A stretch of 13,701 bases of DNA from Gammaproteobacteria bacterium. Its GTDB lineage: Bacteria; Pseudomonadota; Gammaproteobacteria; Burkholderiales; Burkholderiaceae_C. Position numbers and translations under genes: made by a program. This document shows positions 7,155-13,701 of the stretch, one piece after another. The stretch is from contig JAHIQV010000456.1 of the NCBI GenBank assembly GCA_018903185.1, forward strand, positions 1-13,701, written 5' to 3'. The notes beneath the pieces were generated by a model, which was not told the origin of the DNA, did no database searches, and saw only the letters and a list, made by a program, of their open reading frames with translations. Positions within the stretch are counted from its first letter, which is position 1. Every line of letters starts with the position of its first letter.

Positions 7155-7642
7155 ACGCCAGTCTCCCCGCGCCGATACGTGCCGACATCATGGCCCTGGC
7201 CCAAGCGATGAGGCAGAGCAACGCGCTGGACGCTGTGCCGCTGAACCTGACCGAGGTGCAGTGGCAGAGCCTGGCCGACTTCCTGCAACCGATGACCTTG
7301 CCGCAGGGACAGGTGCTGATCGAGCAGGGGGTGAAGGACCGAATGGTCTATTTTGTCGAGAGCGGCAGCCTGACAGTGCACTATGAAGATGCGAAGGAGC
7401 GTGTGCGCATCGCGTCGGTGGGGCATGGTTCGCTGCTGGGTGAAGGCGCGTTTTTCAGCCATATGCCGCGCAGTGCGACCGTGCAGGCGGGTGCGCCCAG
7501 CCGGCTCTGGAGCCTCACACCCTTGCGCTTTCGCGAGCTTTCCATGCGATTTCCGCCGATTGCGCTGGAGTTGACGTTGGCCATGGCCGCGGTCCTGGCT
7601 TGCCGCATGTACAACAGGCCCAAACGCGTGGCTGTGACCTGA
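7151..7642 (+). CDS. Stand-alone cyclic nucleotide-binding domain protein (Crp-like, no DNA-binding domain)
   Basis: The 163-residue product is an N-terminal helical stretch (about 1-35) followed by one cNMP-binding beta-roll (about 36-150). Visible features are the strand pattern LPQGQVLIEQGVKDRMVYFVESGSL and a phosphate-binding-cassette-like GEGAFF (97-102) with P106-R107-S108-A109. These match the GE and RSA positions that hold cyclic AMP in CAP, so ligand binding is plausible. After the C-helix the protein stops at RPKRVAVT: there is no helix-turn-helix, kinase or channel domain, so it must act through a partner or be a sensor only. The start ATG at 7151 overlaps the leader ORF stop. It follows mnmE on the same strand after 116 nt. 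The real ligand (cAMP, cGMP or none) is unknown. Confidence 0.82.
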   Translation: MNASLPAPIRADIMALAQAMRQSNALDAVPLNLTEVQWQSLADFLQPMTLPQGQVLIEQGVKDRMVYFVESGSLTVHYEDAKERVRIASVGHGSLLGEGAFFSHMPRSATVQAGAPSRLWSLTPLRFRELSMRFPPIALELTLAMAAVLACRMYNRPKRVAVT

Positions 7643-7663
7643 ATCAAGGGGTGCGCGCGCCAC

Positions 7664-7692
7664 TTGCCCGACAATAATTCCGCTCTTATTCT
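7664..7692 (+). promoter_or_regulatory. Predicted promoter for the 219-aa protein (TTGCCC, 17 bp, TATTCT)
   Basis: TTGCCC at 7664-7669 and TATTCT at 7687-7692 are 17 bp apart in the 86-bp gap, within a locally A/T-rich stretch. Transcription would begin near 7699, leaving a leader of about 30 nt. No Shine-Dalgarno is visible before the ATG at 7729. Confidence 0.45.
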
Positions 7693-7728
7693 CATACCGC
7701 GATGCACCCGGCAACGCATATTTAAACC

Positions 7729-8388
7729 ATGTCTCTATTGCGTTGGCTTCAAGCCAGAAAATCGGATCAGGGTACCAGCGGTGGGCGTGCGAAACCTCGC
7801 CGCTCGTTCGGCCAGACCACCTTGCCCCTGATCTCGCCGCGCCGTGGCCGGCGCATTCTGCGTCGGGAACAGCTGTTCTCGGTGGTACGCGAGTCCCTGA
7901 TCCGCGCTGGGGTGCTGTCGACCAGCTACGAATTCAAGGTGCTCACGCTGGACGCCAACGGCGACGGCTTTCTGGTGCTGATCGATCTGGCCCTGCCCGC
8001 CGACATGATGCCCGACGAATACCTGCTGGAGGTCGAGCGCTGGATCCAGAGCAGCGCGCAGAAGCGCCACGCCATGGTGGTACAGGGGGTCTACTGGCGG
8101 CGCAAGGCGGTCCACGACCAGCGCGGCATTGCGCTCAAGGCGGCGGTGGCTGCGCAGACGCAGCGCCTGGCCACCTTGGACAACCCCACGGCGATCCCGG
8201 TCCCGGTGCTCACGCCATCCGGCGGTCTCGCGCAGCCCGTGGCCCGCGATGAGTTGGATGCGTTTCGCCGTGCGTTGCAGACACCCGCGATCCCGGCGCA
8301 CCGCCTCGACACCGAGGCGGACGTTCCACCGCCCGAGTCGCACAGCGATTTTTCGGCGTTGAGCGATACACAGTACGGAAAGCTGTAA
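7729..8388 (+). CDS. Conserved-looking protein of unknown function, 219 aa
   Basis: I do not recognise a named family. The product has three parts. Residues 1-48 are basic, including RRGRRILRREQ at 38-48. Residues 49-125 look like a compact alpha/beta core: helix LFSVVRESLIRAGVL, strands YEFKVLTLD and GFLVLIDLAL, helix DEYLLEVERWIQSSAQ and strand AMVVQGVYWR. Residues 126-219 are Ala/Pro-rich and probably disordered, ending DTQYGKL. There is no signal peptide or membrane segment, so it is likely cytoplasmic. The basic front end would suit a nucleic-acid or membrane-surface role, but that is a guess. Codon use and GC at third positions match its neighbours, which supports a real gene. It sits 86 nt after the cNMP-binding gene, apparently with its own promoter, and converges on apt. 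Confidence 0.75.
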   Translation: MSLLRWLQARKSDQGTSGGRAKPRRSFGQTTLPLISPRRGRRILRREQLFSVVRESLIRAGVLSTSYEFKVLTLDANGDGFLVLIDLALPADMMPDEYLLEVERWIQSSAQKRHAMVVQGVYWRRKAVHDQRGIALKAAVAAQTQRLATLDNPTAIPVPVLTPSGGLAQPVARDELDAFRRALQTPAIPAHRLDTEADVPPPESHSDFSALSDTQYGKL

Positions 8389-8396
8389 GGATGAAG

Positions 8397-8515
8397 CCCC
8401 CACACCCCGCCGCTGATCGGGTCGCTGCCCACCGAGAGGGCTGATCCACCTTGGACCCGGCGGCGGATCGCCGTGGCCCCCAAGCTCCCGTGCCTCGGTC
8501 GGCACGGACCGGGGC
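8397..8515. repeat. C-rich palindromic intergenic element between converging genes
   Basis: The 152-bp gap between the 219-aa gene and apt (8389-8540) is built of C-rich repeat-like pieces: GCCCCCA appears near 8397 and CCCCCAAGCTCCCG near 8477. A clear hairpin is CCGTGCC (8488-8494), loop TCGGTC, GGCACGG (8501-8507), enclosed by GCCCC (8476-8480) and GGGGC (8511-8515). No T-tract follows, so it is not a classical terminator, though it may end transcription from both sides. It resembles dispersed intergenic repeats I recall from Comamonadaceae; this is memory, not a search. Confidence 0.5.
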
Positions 8516-8540
8516 GCCGCTGCGACACGGGTGATTTGCG

Positions 8541-9086
8541 TCAGTGGCCCGCGAAATCCACCAGCGTGAACAGTGGCAGCCCGCTCTCTCGCAGCCGGGC
8601 CGAGCCACCCAGCTCGGGCAGGTCCACGATGGCGGCGCCTTCCATCACCTCGGCGCCGAGCTTCTCCAGCAGCCGCGCCCCGGCCATCATGGTGCCGCCG
8701 GTGGCGATGAGATCGTCGATCAGCAGGACCCGGTCGCCGGGTTTGACCGCGTCGGTGTGCAGTTCGACCGTGGCGCTGCCGTACTCCAGCTCGTAGGTTT
8801 CTTCCACCGTGGTGAAGGGCAGTTTGCCCTTCTTGCGGATCGGCACGAAGCCCAGGCCCAGTTCGTAGGCCACCACCGATCCGATGATGAAGCCCCGCGC
8901 GTCAAGACCGGCCACCACGGTGGGACGCAGCGAGGGCGCCATGTAGCGGTGCACAAAGGAGTCGATCAGCACGCGGAAGACCCGTGGATCCTGCAGCAGG
9001 GGTGTGATGTCGCGGAACATCACGCCGGGCGCAGGCCAGTCGGGCACGGTCCGGATGTGGGATTTGAGGAAGTCGGAGCTGTCCAT
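8541..9086 (-). CDS. apt: Adenine phosphoribosyltransferase
   Basis: Apt converts adenine and PRPP to AMP and pyrophosphate, the adenine salvage step, in the cytoplasm. From ATG at 9086-9084 the product is 181 residues, the normal length. It opens [31 protein letters not shown], the standard Apt N-terminus. The PRPP-binding motif [13 protein letters not shown] lies near residues 122-134, with [18 protein letters not shown] near 62-79 and the IRKKGKLP flexible-loop region near 85-92. The frame is open upstream to 9350, but that part is antisense-like sequence inside the Kef gene and is not Apt. No strong Shine-Dalgarno is seen. It follows the Kef-type gene by 67 nt on the same strand, so the two may be co-transcribed, and it converges on the 219-aa gene. 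Confidence 0.96.
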   Translation of the reverse strand: MDSSDFLKSHIRTVPDWPAPGVMFRDITPLLQDPRVFRVLIDSFVHRYMAPSLRPTVVAGLDARGFIIGSVVAYELGLGFVPIRKKGKLPFTTVEETYELEYGSATVELHTDAVKPGDRVLLIDDLIATGGTMMAGARLLEKLGAEVMEGAAIVDLPELGGSARLRESGLPLFTLVDFAGH

Positions 9087-9153
9087 GGTGTGACCCGGGT
9101 TGATGGGTGCCGGTGGCTGAGGGTTGAGGGGACTGCAGAAGGGGTCCGGCGCG

Positions 9154-11139
9154 TCAGCCCGACAGCAGCCGGTCTTCGGCCAGCGCCAGTGCGGGCGCCT
9201 TGCCGCTGAGCACCAGGGTGTCGCCGCCTTCGAGCACGGTGCTGTCGTCAAAGGGCACGCCGTGGCCGCTGGACCGGCGCAGGTTGGCGACGCGCACGCC
9301 CACGGTTTCAAGTGCCAGGCTGCCGAGCGTCCGGCCCACCGTTCGACCACCCGACGGCAGCGTCACAGTGTTCAGGCGCTCGTGTTCGGCTTCTTCCACG
9401 CCATCATCGTCGGCGCCGTGGAAGTAACCCTTGAGCAGGTTGTAGCGTGCGTCGCGCTGGTCCTGCACGACACGGATCACGCGCCGCATCGGCACACCCA
9501 CCAGCGCCAGCGCGTGGCTGGCCAGCATCAGGCTGGCCTCGATGGCTTCAGGCACCACCTCGGTGGCGCCAGCGCTGCGCAGTTTCTCCAGGTCCGCATC
9601 GTCGATGGTGCGCACCACCACCGGAACCTGGGGCGCCTGTTCGTGGGTGTGGTGCAGTACCTTGAGCGCGCTGGCCGTCTCGATGTAGGTGATCACCACC
9701 GCACTGGCCCGGTGCAGGCCGGCGGCGATCAGGGCCTGCAGGCGCGCGGCGTCGCCGAAGACGACCGAATCCCCGGCCGCAGCGGCCTGGCGCACACGGT
9801 CGGGGTCCAGATCGAGGGCCATGTAGGGAATGCCTTCGGCCTCCAGCAGCCGCGCCAGGTTCTGGCCGCAGCGACCGTAGCCGCAGATGATCACGTGCTT
9901 GTCGGCGTTGATCGACTTGCGCGCGATGCTGGTCATCTGCACCGACTGCATCAGCCAGTCGCTGCCGACCACGCGGGTGACGATGTCGTTGGTGTACATG
10001 ATCACGAACGGCGTGGCCAGCATGGACAGCACCATCGAAGCCAGGATGGGGTTGAACAGCTGCGGCGGCACCAGGTTGTTCTGCCCAGCCAGCGTGAGCA
10101 GGACCAGCCCGAACTCGCCGGCCTGCGCGAGGTACAGGCCCACGCGCAAGGACACACCCATGCTCGCACCCCAGGCCCGCGTCAACCCGGTGATCAGGGC
10201 CAGCTTGAACACCACTGACAGCGACAGCAGCAGCAGCACCAGCTGCCAACGCTCCAGCACCAGCCGCCAGTCGAGCATCATGCCGATGGTGATGAAGAAC
10301 AAGCCAAGCAACACATCGTGGAACGGCCGGATGTCGGTCTCCACCTGGTGCTTGAATTCGGTCTCCGAAATCAGCATGCCGGCCACGAACGCGCCCAGCG
10401 CGAGCGAGAGGCCAGCGTGTTCGGTGAGCCAGGCCAGGCCCAGCGTGATCAGCAGCAGGTTGAGCATGAACAGCTCGTCGCTCTTCTGCCGCACCACCAG
10501 CGTGAGCCACCAGCGCATGACCTTCTGGCCGCCGGTGAGCAGTACGCCCAGCAGCACCACCGCCTTGACCAAGGCCAGGCCCAGGGCGGGCAACAGGTCT
10601 TCCGGCGCGGCGGCCAGGGCCGGGATCAGCACCAGCAACGGCACCACGGCCAGATCCTGGAACAGCAGGATGCCCATCACACGCTTGCCGTGTTCCGACT
10701 CCAGTTCCAGCCGTTCGGCCATCATCTTGATCACGATGGCCGTGCTGCTCATCGCCATGATGCCGCCCAGCGCGACCGCGATCTGCCACGACACCTTCCA
10801 CCAGGTGGGCAGCAGCAGCGCCAGAGCCAGCGAAGCGGCGGTGGTGATCAGCACGGTGAGCACCACCTGGGACAGGCCGAGACCGAACACGTGGCGCCGC
10901 ATCGCGCGCAGCTTGGGCAGGCTGAACTCCAGCCCGATCACGAACATCAGGAACACCACGCCGAATTCCGCCAGGTAGCGCACGCCGCTGGAGTTCTGCG
11001 CCAGCGCCAGCGCGTTGGGACCGATCACCACGCCCACCACCAGATAGCCCAGCATGGGCGGCAGCTTGAACTGGCGGCAGGCCACCACACCCAGCACAGC
11101 GGCCAGCAGGTAGAGCAGGGTGATGTCCAGCGAATTCAT
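9154..11139 (-). CDS. KefB/KefC-type monovalent cation:proton antiporter (CPA2 family) with RCK domains
   Basis: This 661-residue inner-membrane protein is a CPA2 antiporter, probably exchanging K+ for H+. From ATG 11139-11137 it starts [20 protein letters not shown], and about 12-13 hydrophobic segments cover residues 5-390. Family signatures are [14 protein letters not shown] near 58-71, the ion-site motif [12 protein letters not shown] near 158-169, and the KefC loop [22 protein letters not shown] near 262, close to E. coli HALESD. An RCK_N (KTN) domain begins near 412 with the nucleotide-binding ICGYGRCGQ (GxGxxG), and an RCK_C (TrkA-C) domain occupies about 585-661, which E. coli KefC lacks. 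The longer open frame up to 12255 is antisense to kdsD and rejected. It diverges from kdsD across 61 bp and precedes apt. No KefF/KefG partner is nearby. Substrate is inferred; a YbaL-like role is equally possible. Confidence 0.9.
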   Translation of the reverse strand: MNSLDITLLYLLAAVLGVVACRQFKLPPMLGYLVVGVVIGPNALALAQNSSGVRYLAEFGVVFLMFVIGLEFSLPKLRAMRRHVFGLGLSQVVLTVLITTAASLALALLLPTWWKVSWQIAVALGGIMAMSSTAIVIKMMAERLELESEHGKRVMGILLFQDLAVVPLLVLIPALAAAPEDLLPALGLALVKAVVLLGVLLTGGQKVMRWWLTLVVRQKSDELFMLNLLLITLGLAWLTEHAGLSLALGAFVAGMLISETEFKHQVETDIRPFHDVLLGLFFITIGMMLDWRLVLERWQLVLLLLSLSVVFKLALITGLTRAWGASMGVSLRVGLYLAQAGEFGLVLLTLAGQNNLVPPQLFNPILASMVLSMLATPFVIMYTNDIVTRVVGSDWLMQSVQMTSIARKSINADKHVIICGYGRCGQNLARLLEAEGIPYMALDLDPDRVRQAAAAGDSVVFGDAARLQALIAAGLHRASAVVITYIETASALKVLHHTHEQAPQVPVVVRTIDDADLEKLRSAGATEVVPEAIEASLMLASHALALVGVPMRRVIRVVQDQRDARYNLLKGYFHGADDDGVEEAEHERLNTVTLPSGGRTVGRTLGSLALETVGVRVANLRRSSGHGVPFDDSTVLEGGDTLVLSGKAPALALAEDRLLSG

Positions 11140-11188
11140 GCGGCAATGGTAAGGGCTGGCCACGACCGTCCGGACCGGGCCCTGCGGC

Positions 11189-11194
11189 GATAAT
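11189..11194 (+). promoter_or_regulatory. -10-like GATAAT 6 nt before kdsD start (possible leaderless promoter)
   Basis: GATAAT at 11189-11194 differs from TATAAT by one base and ends 6 nt before the kdsD ATG, so a transcript from it would begin at about the A of the ATG. No Shine-Dalgarno is present and no good -35 is visible. An activator or a leaderless message would explain this. Confidence 0.4.
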
Positions 11195-11200
11195 CCGGCC

Positions 11201-12199
11201 ATGAGCCTGCCTTCCACGTTCGACCCGGTCCGCGCCCTGACCCTGGCTCGCGAAACCCTCAGCATCGAGGCCACGGCCGTCAATGCCATGGCCGAACGCA
11301 TGGATGACAGCTTCTCCCGCGCGGTGGCCCTCGTACTGGGCAGCAGCGGACGCGTGGTCGTCATGGGCATGGGCAAGAGCGGCCATGTGGGTCGCAAGAT
11401 CGCCGCCACCCTCGCTTCGACCGGCACGCCCGCGATGTTCGTGCACCCGGCCGAAGCCAGCCACGGCGACCTGGGCATGATCACGGCGGCCGATGTGGTG
11501 CTGGGCATCAGCAACAGCGGCGAGAGCGAAGAGCTCACGGCCATCCTGCCGCTGATCAAGCGCATGGGCGTGCCCCTGGTGGCACTCACCGGTCGCGTGC
11601 AGTCCACCCTGGGCCGGCACGCCAGCGTGGTGCTCGACGCCTCGGTCGAGAAGGAGGCCTGTCCCCACAACCTGGCCCCCACCGCCAGCACCACGGCCCA
11701 GCTGGCCATGGGCGATGCACTGGCCGTGGCGCTGCTCGACGCGCGGGGCTTCAAGGCCGACGATTTCGCCCGTTCGCACCCGGGTGGCGCCCTGGGCCGC
11801 AAGCTGCTGACCCATGTGAGCGACGTGATGCGCAGCGGCGACGATGTGCCGCGCGTGCGCCTGGACGCCGATCTGATGACGCTGATGCGCGAGATCAGCG
11901 CCAAAGGCCTGGGCATGAGCGCCATCGTCGATGGTGAAGGCCGTGTGCTGGGTGTGTTCACCGATGGCGATCTGCGCCGCCTGATCGAAAAATCCGGCAG
12001 CAGCGTGGACCTGCGGGCACTCACAGCGCGCGAGGTCATGCACCCCCACCCGCGCACCGTGCGGGCCGATGCGCTGGCGGTGGAAGCCGCGGACCTGATG
12101 GAGTCGAGCCGCGTCACCAGCCTGCTGGTGGTGGATGATGCGGGCAGCTTGACCGGCGCGCTCAACAGCAACGATCTCATGCGGGCAAAGGTGATATGA
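11201..12199 (+). CDS. kdsD: Arabinose-5-phosphate isomerase (SIS domain plus two CBS domains)
   Basis: KdsD converts ribulose-5-phosphate to arabinose-5-phosphate, the first committed step towards Kdo, the inner-core sugar of lipopolysaccharide. The 332-residue product has an N-terminal SIS sugar-isomerase domain (about 30-170): MGMGKSGHVGRK at 55-66, EASHGDLGMI near 86-95, SNSGESEE near 105-112 and HPGGALGRK near 193-201. Two CBS domains follow (about 205-332), with GVFTDGDLRR in the first and LNSNDLMR in the second. Length and order match E. coli KdsD. The start ATG at 11201 fits the family, though no Shine-Dalgarno precedes it; a GATAAT lies 6 nt upstream. It is divergent from the Kef-type gene and leads the kdsD-kdsC-lptC cluster. 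A paralogue such as GutQ has the same architecture, but the next gene being kdsC supports kdsD. Confidence 0.95.
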   Translation: MSLPSTFDPVRALTLARETLSIEATAVNAMAERMDDSFSRAVALVLGSSGRVVVMGMGKSGHVGRKIAATLASTGTPAMFVHPAEASHGDLGMITAADVVLGISNSGESEELTAILPLIKRMGVPLVALTGRVQSTLGRHASVVLDASVEKEACPHNLAPTASTTAQLAMGDALAVALLDARGFKADDFARSHPGGALGRKLLTHVSDVMRSGDDVPRVRLDADLMTLMREISAKGLGMSAIVDGEGRVLGVFTDGDLRRLIEKSGSSVDLRALTAREVMHPHPRTVRADALAVEAADLMESSRVTSLLVVDDAGSLTGALNSNDLMRAKVI

Positions 12200-12203
12200 C
12201 CCA

Positions 12204-12276
12204 CCGCGCCGCCTGCGGCGTCACCCCCGAGGGGGCGGCGCTGGCGGCCCGGCAAAGCCGGTTCCGCGGCGCCCTG
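12204..12276. repeat. REP-like palindromic element between kdsD and kdsC
   Basis: This stretch is a chain of hairpins: CGCCGC/GCGGCG (12207-12220), CCCCCGAGGGGG (12224-12235), CCGGC-AAA-GCCGG (12249-12261) and CCGCGG (12264-12269). The block GGCCCGGCAAAGCCGG is one I associate with dispersed intergenic repeats of Comamonadaceae, from memory only. It begins 4 nt after the kdsD stop and takes up most of the 125-bp gap, so it may pause or attenuate transcription within the LPS cluster. Confidence 0.6.
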
Positions 12277-12324
12277 ACGGAAGGCACTTCACTCGAACGC
12301 ATCCTCTCCAGTTAGCATTGCCCC

Positions 12325-12891
12325 ATGTCTTCTGATCTGCCGCCGCTGCGTCCCACGCTGAACTTCCCGCCCGAGCTGTTGCTGCGCGCGCAGCCGGTGC
12401 GTGTGGTGTTCTTTGACGTGGACGGTGTGCTGACGGATGGCGGTCTGTACTTCAGCGAGTCGGGAGAAAACCTCAAGCGCTTCCACACGCTCGACGGCCA
12501 CGGCATCAAGCTCTTGCAGCGCGCGGGCATCACGCCGGCCGTGGTGAGCGGGCGCGATTCGCTGGCACTGCGCGCGCGCCTGAACGCGCTGGGCGTGAAC
12601 CACACGCGTTTCGGCACCGAAGACAAGCGGCCGGCGGCCGAGGCCATCCTGGCCGAACTCGGGCTGGACTGGTCGGCCGCGGCGGCCATGGGTGACGACT
12701 GGCCCGACCTGCCCATGCTGCGCCGCGCCGCTCTGGCCTGCACGCCGCCCACGGCCCATCCCGAGCTGCAGGCAGTCGCCCACCATGTCACGCAGCGCCT
12801 GCCGGGGGCAGGGGCCGTGCGCGAGCTGTGCGACCTCCTGCTGGTGGCCAGCGGTCACTACGCGCGTGAGCTGGAGGCGGCTGGATCGTGA
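12325..12891 (+). CDS. kdsC: 3-deoxy-D-manno-octulosonate-8-phosphate phosphatase (HAD superfamily)
   Basis: KdsC removes the phosphate from Kdo-8-phosphate to give Kdo for lipopolysaccharide. The 188-residue product is a C0-type HAD phosphatase with the catalytic DVDGVLTDG (Asp31 nucleophile, Asp33 acid/base), the LDGHGIKLLQRAGI helix, motif II VVSGR near 73-77, motif III Lys101, and motif IV MGDDWPDLPML with Asp124 and Asp125 for Mg2+. All key residues are present. ATG 12325 lacks a Shine-Dalgarno; TAGCAT ends 6 nt upstream. It is separated from kdsD by 125 bp carrying a REP-like element, and its TGA overlaps the GTG start of lptC by 4 nt (GTGA), implying translational coupling with lptC. 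Confidence 0.96.
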   Translation: MSSDLPPLRPTLNFPPELLLRAQPVRVVFFDVDGVLTDGGLYFSESGENLKRFHTLDGHGIKLLQRAGITPAVVSGRDSLALRARLNALGVNHTRFGTEDKRPAAEAILAELGLDWSAAAAMGDDWPDLPMLRRAALACTPPTAHPELQAVAHHVTQRLPGAGAVRELCDLLLVASGHYARELEAAGS

Positions 12892-13538
12892 ACACGCCTG
12901 CACCCGCCGCTCTCCAGGTGAAGACGCACCGCGGGGACATGAGCCGGGTCTGGGACCAGCTCTCCCTGTACCTGCCGGTGCTGATGATGATGCTGCTGGC
13001 GCTGGTGTCCTACCTCCTGCTGCAGGCCACGCCCCTGCCCCTGGAGCCCGAGCCCGAAAGACTGGTCACCAACGAGCCAGACTTTTTCATGCGCCGGTTT
13101 TCTGTCAAGGTGTTTGCGCCCGACGGGGTACTGCAAACCGAGGTCTACGGCGCCGAGGCCCGTCACCACCCCGACACGGACCTCACGGTGATCGATACGG
13201 CACGCATCCGCACCTTCAGTGCGCAACGCCAGCTCTCCACGGCCACGGCGCGCGAGATCGTCAGCAACGGCGAGGGCACGGTGTACGAGCTCAAGGGCGA
13301 CGCGGTGGTGGTGCGCCAGGCAGGACGCAACGCCGCTGGCGCGCGCTTGCCGCGGATGGAGTTTCATGGCGAATTCCTGCGGGTGAGCACCGACCCGGAA
13401 CGCATCGAGTCGGATCTCCCGGTGCTGATGATCCGTGACAAGGACCAGATCACGGCGGACTCGCTCGACTACCGCGGCGGCGATGCCCGTGTTGCCGAAC
13501 TCACCGGCCGGGTTCGCGCCCGGCTCGCACCGCGCTGA
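12888..13538 (+). CDS. lptC: Lipopolysaccharide export protein LptC
   Basis: LptC is a bitopic inner-membrane protein that passes LPS from the LptBFG transporter to periplasmic LptA. The 216-residue product has one membrane segment (about residues 25-46, LSLYLPVLMMMLLALVSYLL) followed by a periplasmic beta-jellyroll with F-M-R-R-F-S-V-K-V-F near 66-75, GVLQTEVYGAEARH, and the C-terminal LPVLMIRDKDQITADSLDY region near 183-201. I start it at GTG 12888, which overlaps the kdsC stop (GTGA) and has GGAGG at 12873-12877. An ATG at 12939 (MSRVWDQLSLYLP) is an equally plausible start and closer to common LptC N-termini. lptA is expected nearby but not immediately next: a dehydrogenase gene begins 32 nt later. 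Confidence 0.9.
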   Translation: MNTPAPAALQVKTHRGDMSRVWDQLSLYLPVLMMMLLALVSYLLLQATPLPLEPEPERLVTNEPDFFMRRFSVKVFAPDGVLQTEVYGAEARHHPDTDLTVIDTARIRTFSAQRQLSTATAREIVSNGEGTVYELKGDAVVVRQAGRNAAGARLPRMEFHGEFLRVSTDPERIESDLPVLMIRDKDQITADSLDYRGGDARVAELTGRVRARLAPR

Positions 13539-13570
13539 GGCGGTTGCTTTCTCCGCACACGGCGCCCGCC

Positions 13571-13701
13571 ATGTCGAACGACCTGCTGCACACCCGCCTG
13601 GTGTTCATCACCGGGGCATCCAGTGGCATTGGCCAGGCGCTGGCGCTGCGGTATGCGAAGGCGGGCTGCCGGCTGGCGCTGGTTGGCCGTCGCAGCAGCG
13701 A
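13571..13701 (+). CDS. Short-chain dehydrogenase/reductase (partial, 5' end only)
   Basis: The first 43 codons are visible before the window ends. The product starts MSNDLLHTRLVFITGASSGI and carries the SDR nucleotide-binding motif TGASSGIG (near residues 15-22), then ALRYAKAGCRLALVGRRSS. The Arg-Arg after the second strand suggests NADPH preference. The catalytic Ser-Tyr-Lys part lies outside the window, so substrate cannot be told. The gene follows lptC by 32 nt on the same strand and may belong to that transcript. In E. coli lptC is followed directly by lptA, so this gene is an insertion relative to that order. Confidence 0.9.
   Translation, partial: MSNDLLHTRLVFITGASSGIGQALALRYAKAGCRLALVGRRSS

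Noticed and set aside
7702..7725. 7-codon ORF just before the 219-aa gene
   Set aside because: No Shine-Dalgarno, no overlap with the next start and very short; nothing distinguishes it from chance.
9548..12049. 833-codon minus-strand ORF in another frame of the Kef gene and opposite kdsD
   Set aside because: Low-complexity Gly/Arg/Ala/His translation overlapping two well-supported genes in other frames.
11140..12255. N-terminal extension of the Kef-type protein (open frame to 12255)
   Set aside because: It is the antisense frame of kdsD, and the Kef family N-terminus begins exactly at the ATG at 11139.

Overview
The window is a chromosomal replication-origin neighbourhood from a GC-rich betaproteobacterium. 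The family is inferred, not proven: gene order (dnaN-dnaA diverging from rpmH-rnpA-yidD-yidC-mnmE), protein wording (for example RnpA and Kef) and the C/G-rich intergenic palindromes look like Comamonadaceae, perhaps a Hydrogenophaga-like genus. All genes look native and ordinary in codon use. I see no insertion sequence, phage gene, CRISPR array, rRNA or tRNA, and no stretch over 300 bases without a gene.

Layout. (1) Positions 1-2672, minus strand: the sliding clamp dnaN (its last few codons lie outside the window) and the initiator dnaA. (2) Positions 2673-2894: a 222-bp gap holding two good DnaA boxes, a dnaA promoter whose -35 is overlapped by one box, and a strong extended -10 promoter for rpmH. 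This is the best oriC candidate. (3) Positions 2895-5535, plus strand: rpmH, rnpA, yidD, yidC, tightly packed with rnpA/yidD and yidD/yidC overlaps, closed by a clear hairpin terminator. (4) Positions 5613-8388, plus strand: mnmE; an 18-codon leader ORF coupled by ATGA to a stand-alone cyclic-nucleotide-binding-domain protein; and a conserved-looking protein of unknown function with its own promoter. (5) Positions 8541-11139, minus strand: a KefB/KefC-type K+/H+ antiporter with RCK domains, followed by adenine phosphoribosyltransferase (apt). (6) Positions 11201-13701, plus strand: kdsD, kdsC and lptC, a lipopolysaccharide (Kdo synthesis and LPS export) cluster, then the start of a short-chain dehydrogenase/reductase cut by the window edge.

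How the genes work together. The left part is the conserved replication, ribosome, RNase P and membrane-insertase block around the origin. The right part makes and activates Kdo (arabinose-5-phosphate isomerase and Kdo-8-phosphate phosphatase) and begins the Lpt export machinery. The middle is less standard.

The items I consider most worth a look are regulatory rather than a new system: the coupled leader peptide before the cNMP-binding protein, a 10-bp direct repeat spaced 21 bp upstream of it, several genes with no Shine-Dalgarno and a -10-like hexamer 6-7 nt before the ATG (possible leaderless mRNAs), and the Kef-apt pairing. I found no convincing evidence for an undescribed multi-gene system.
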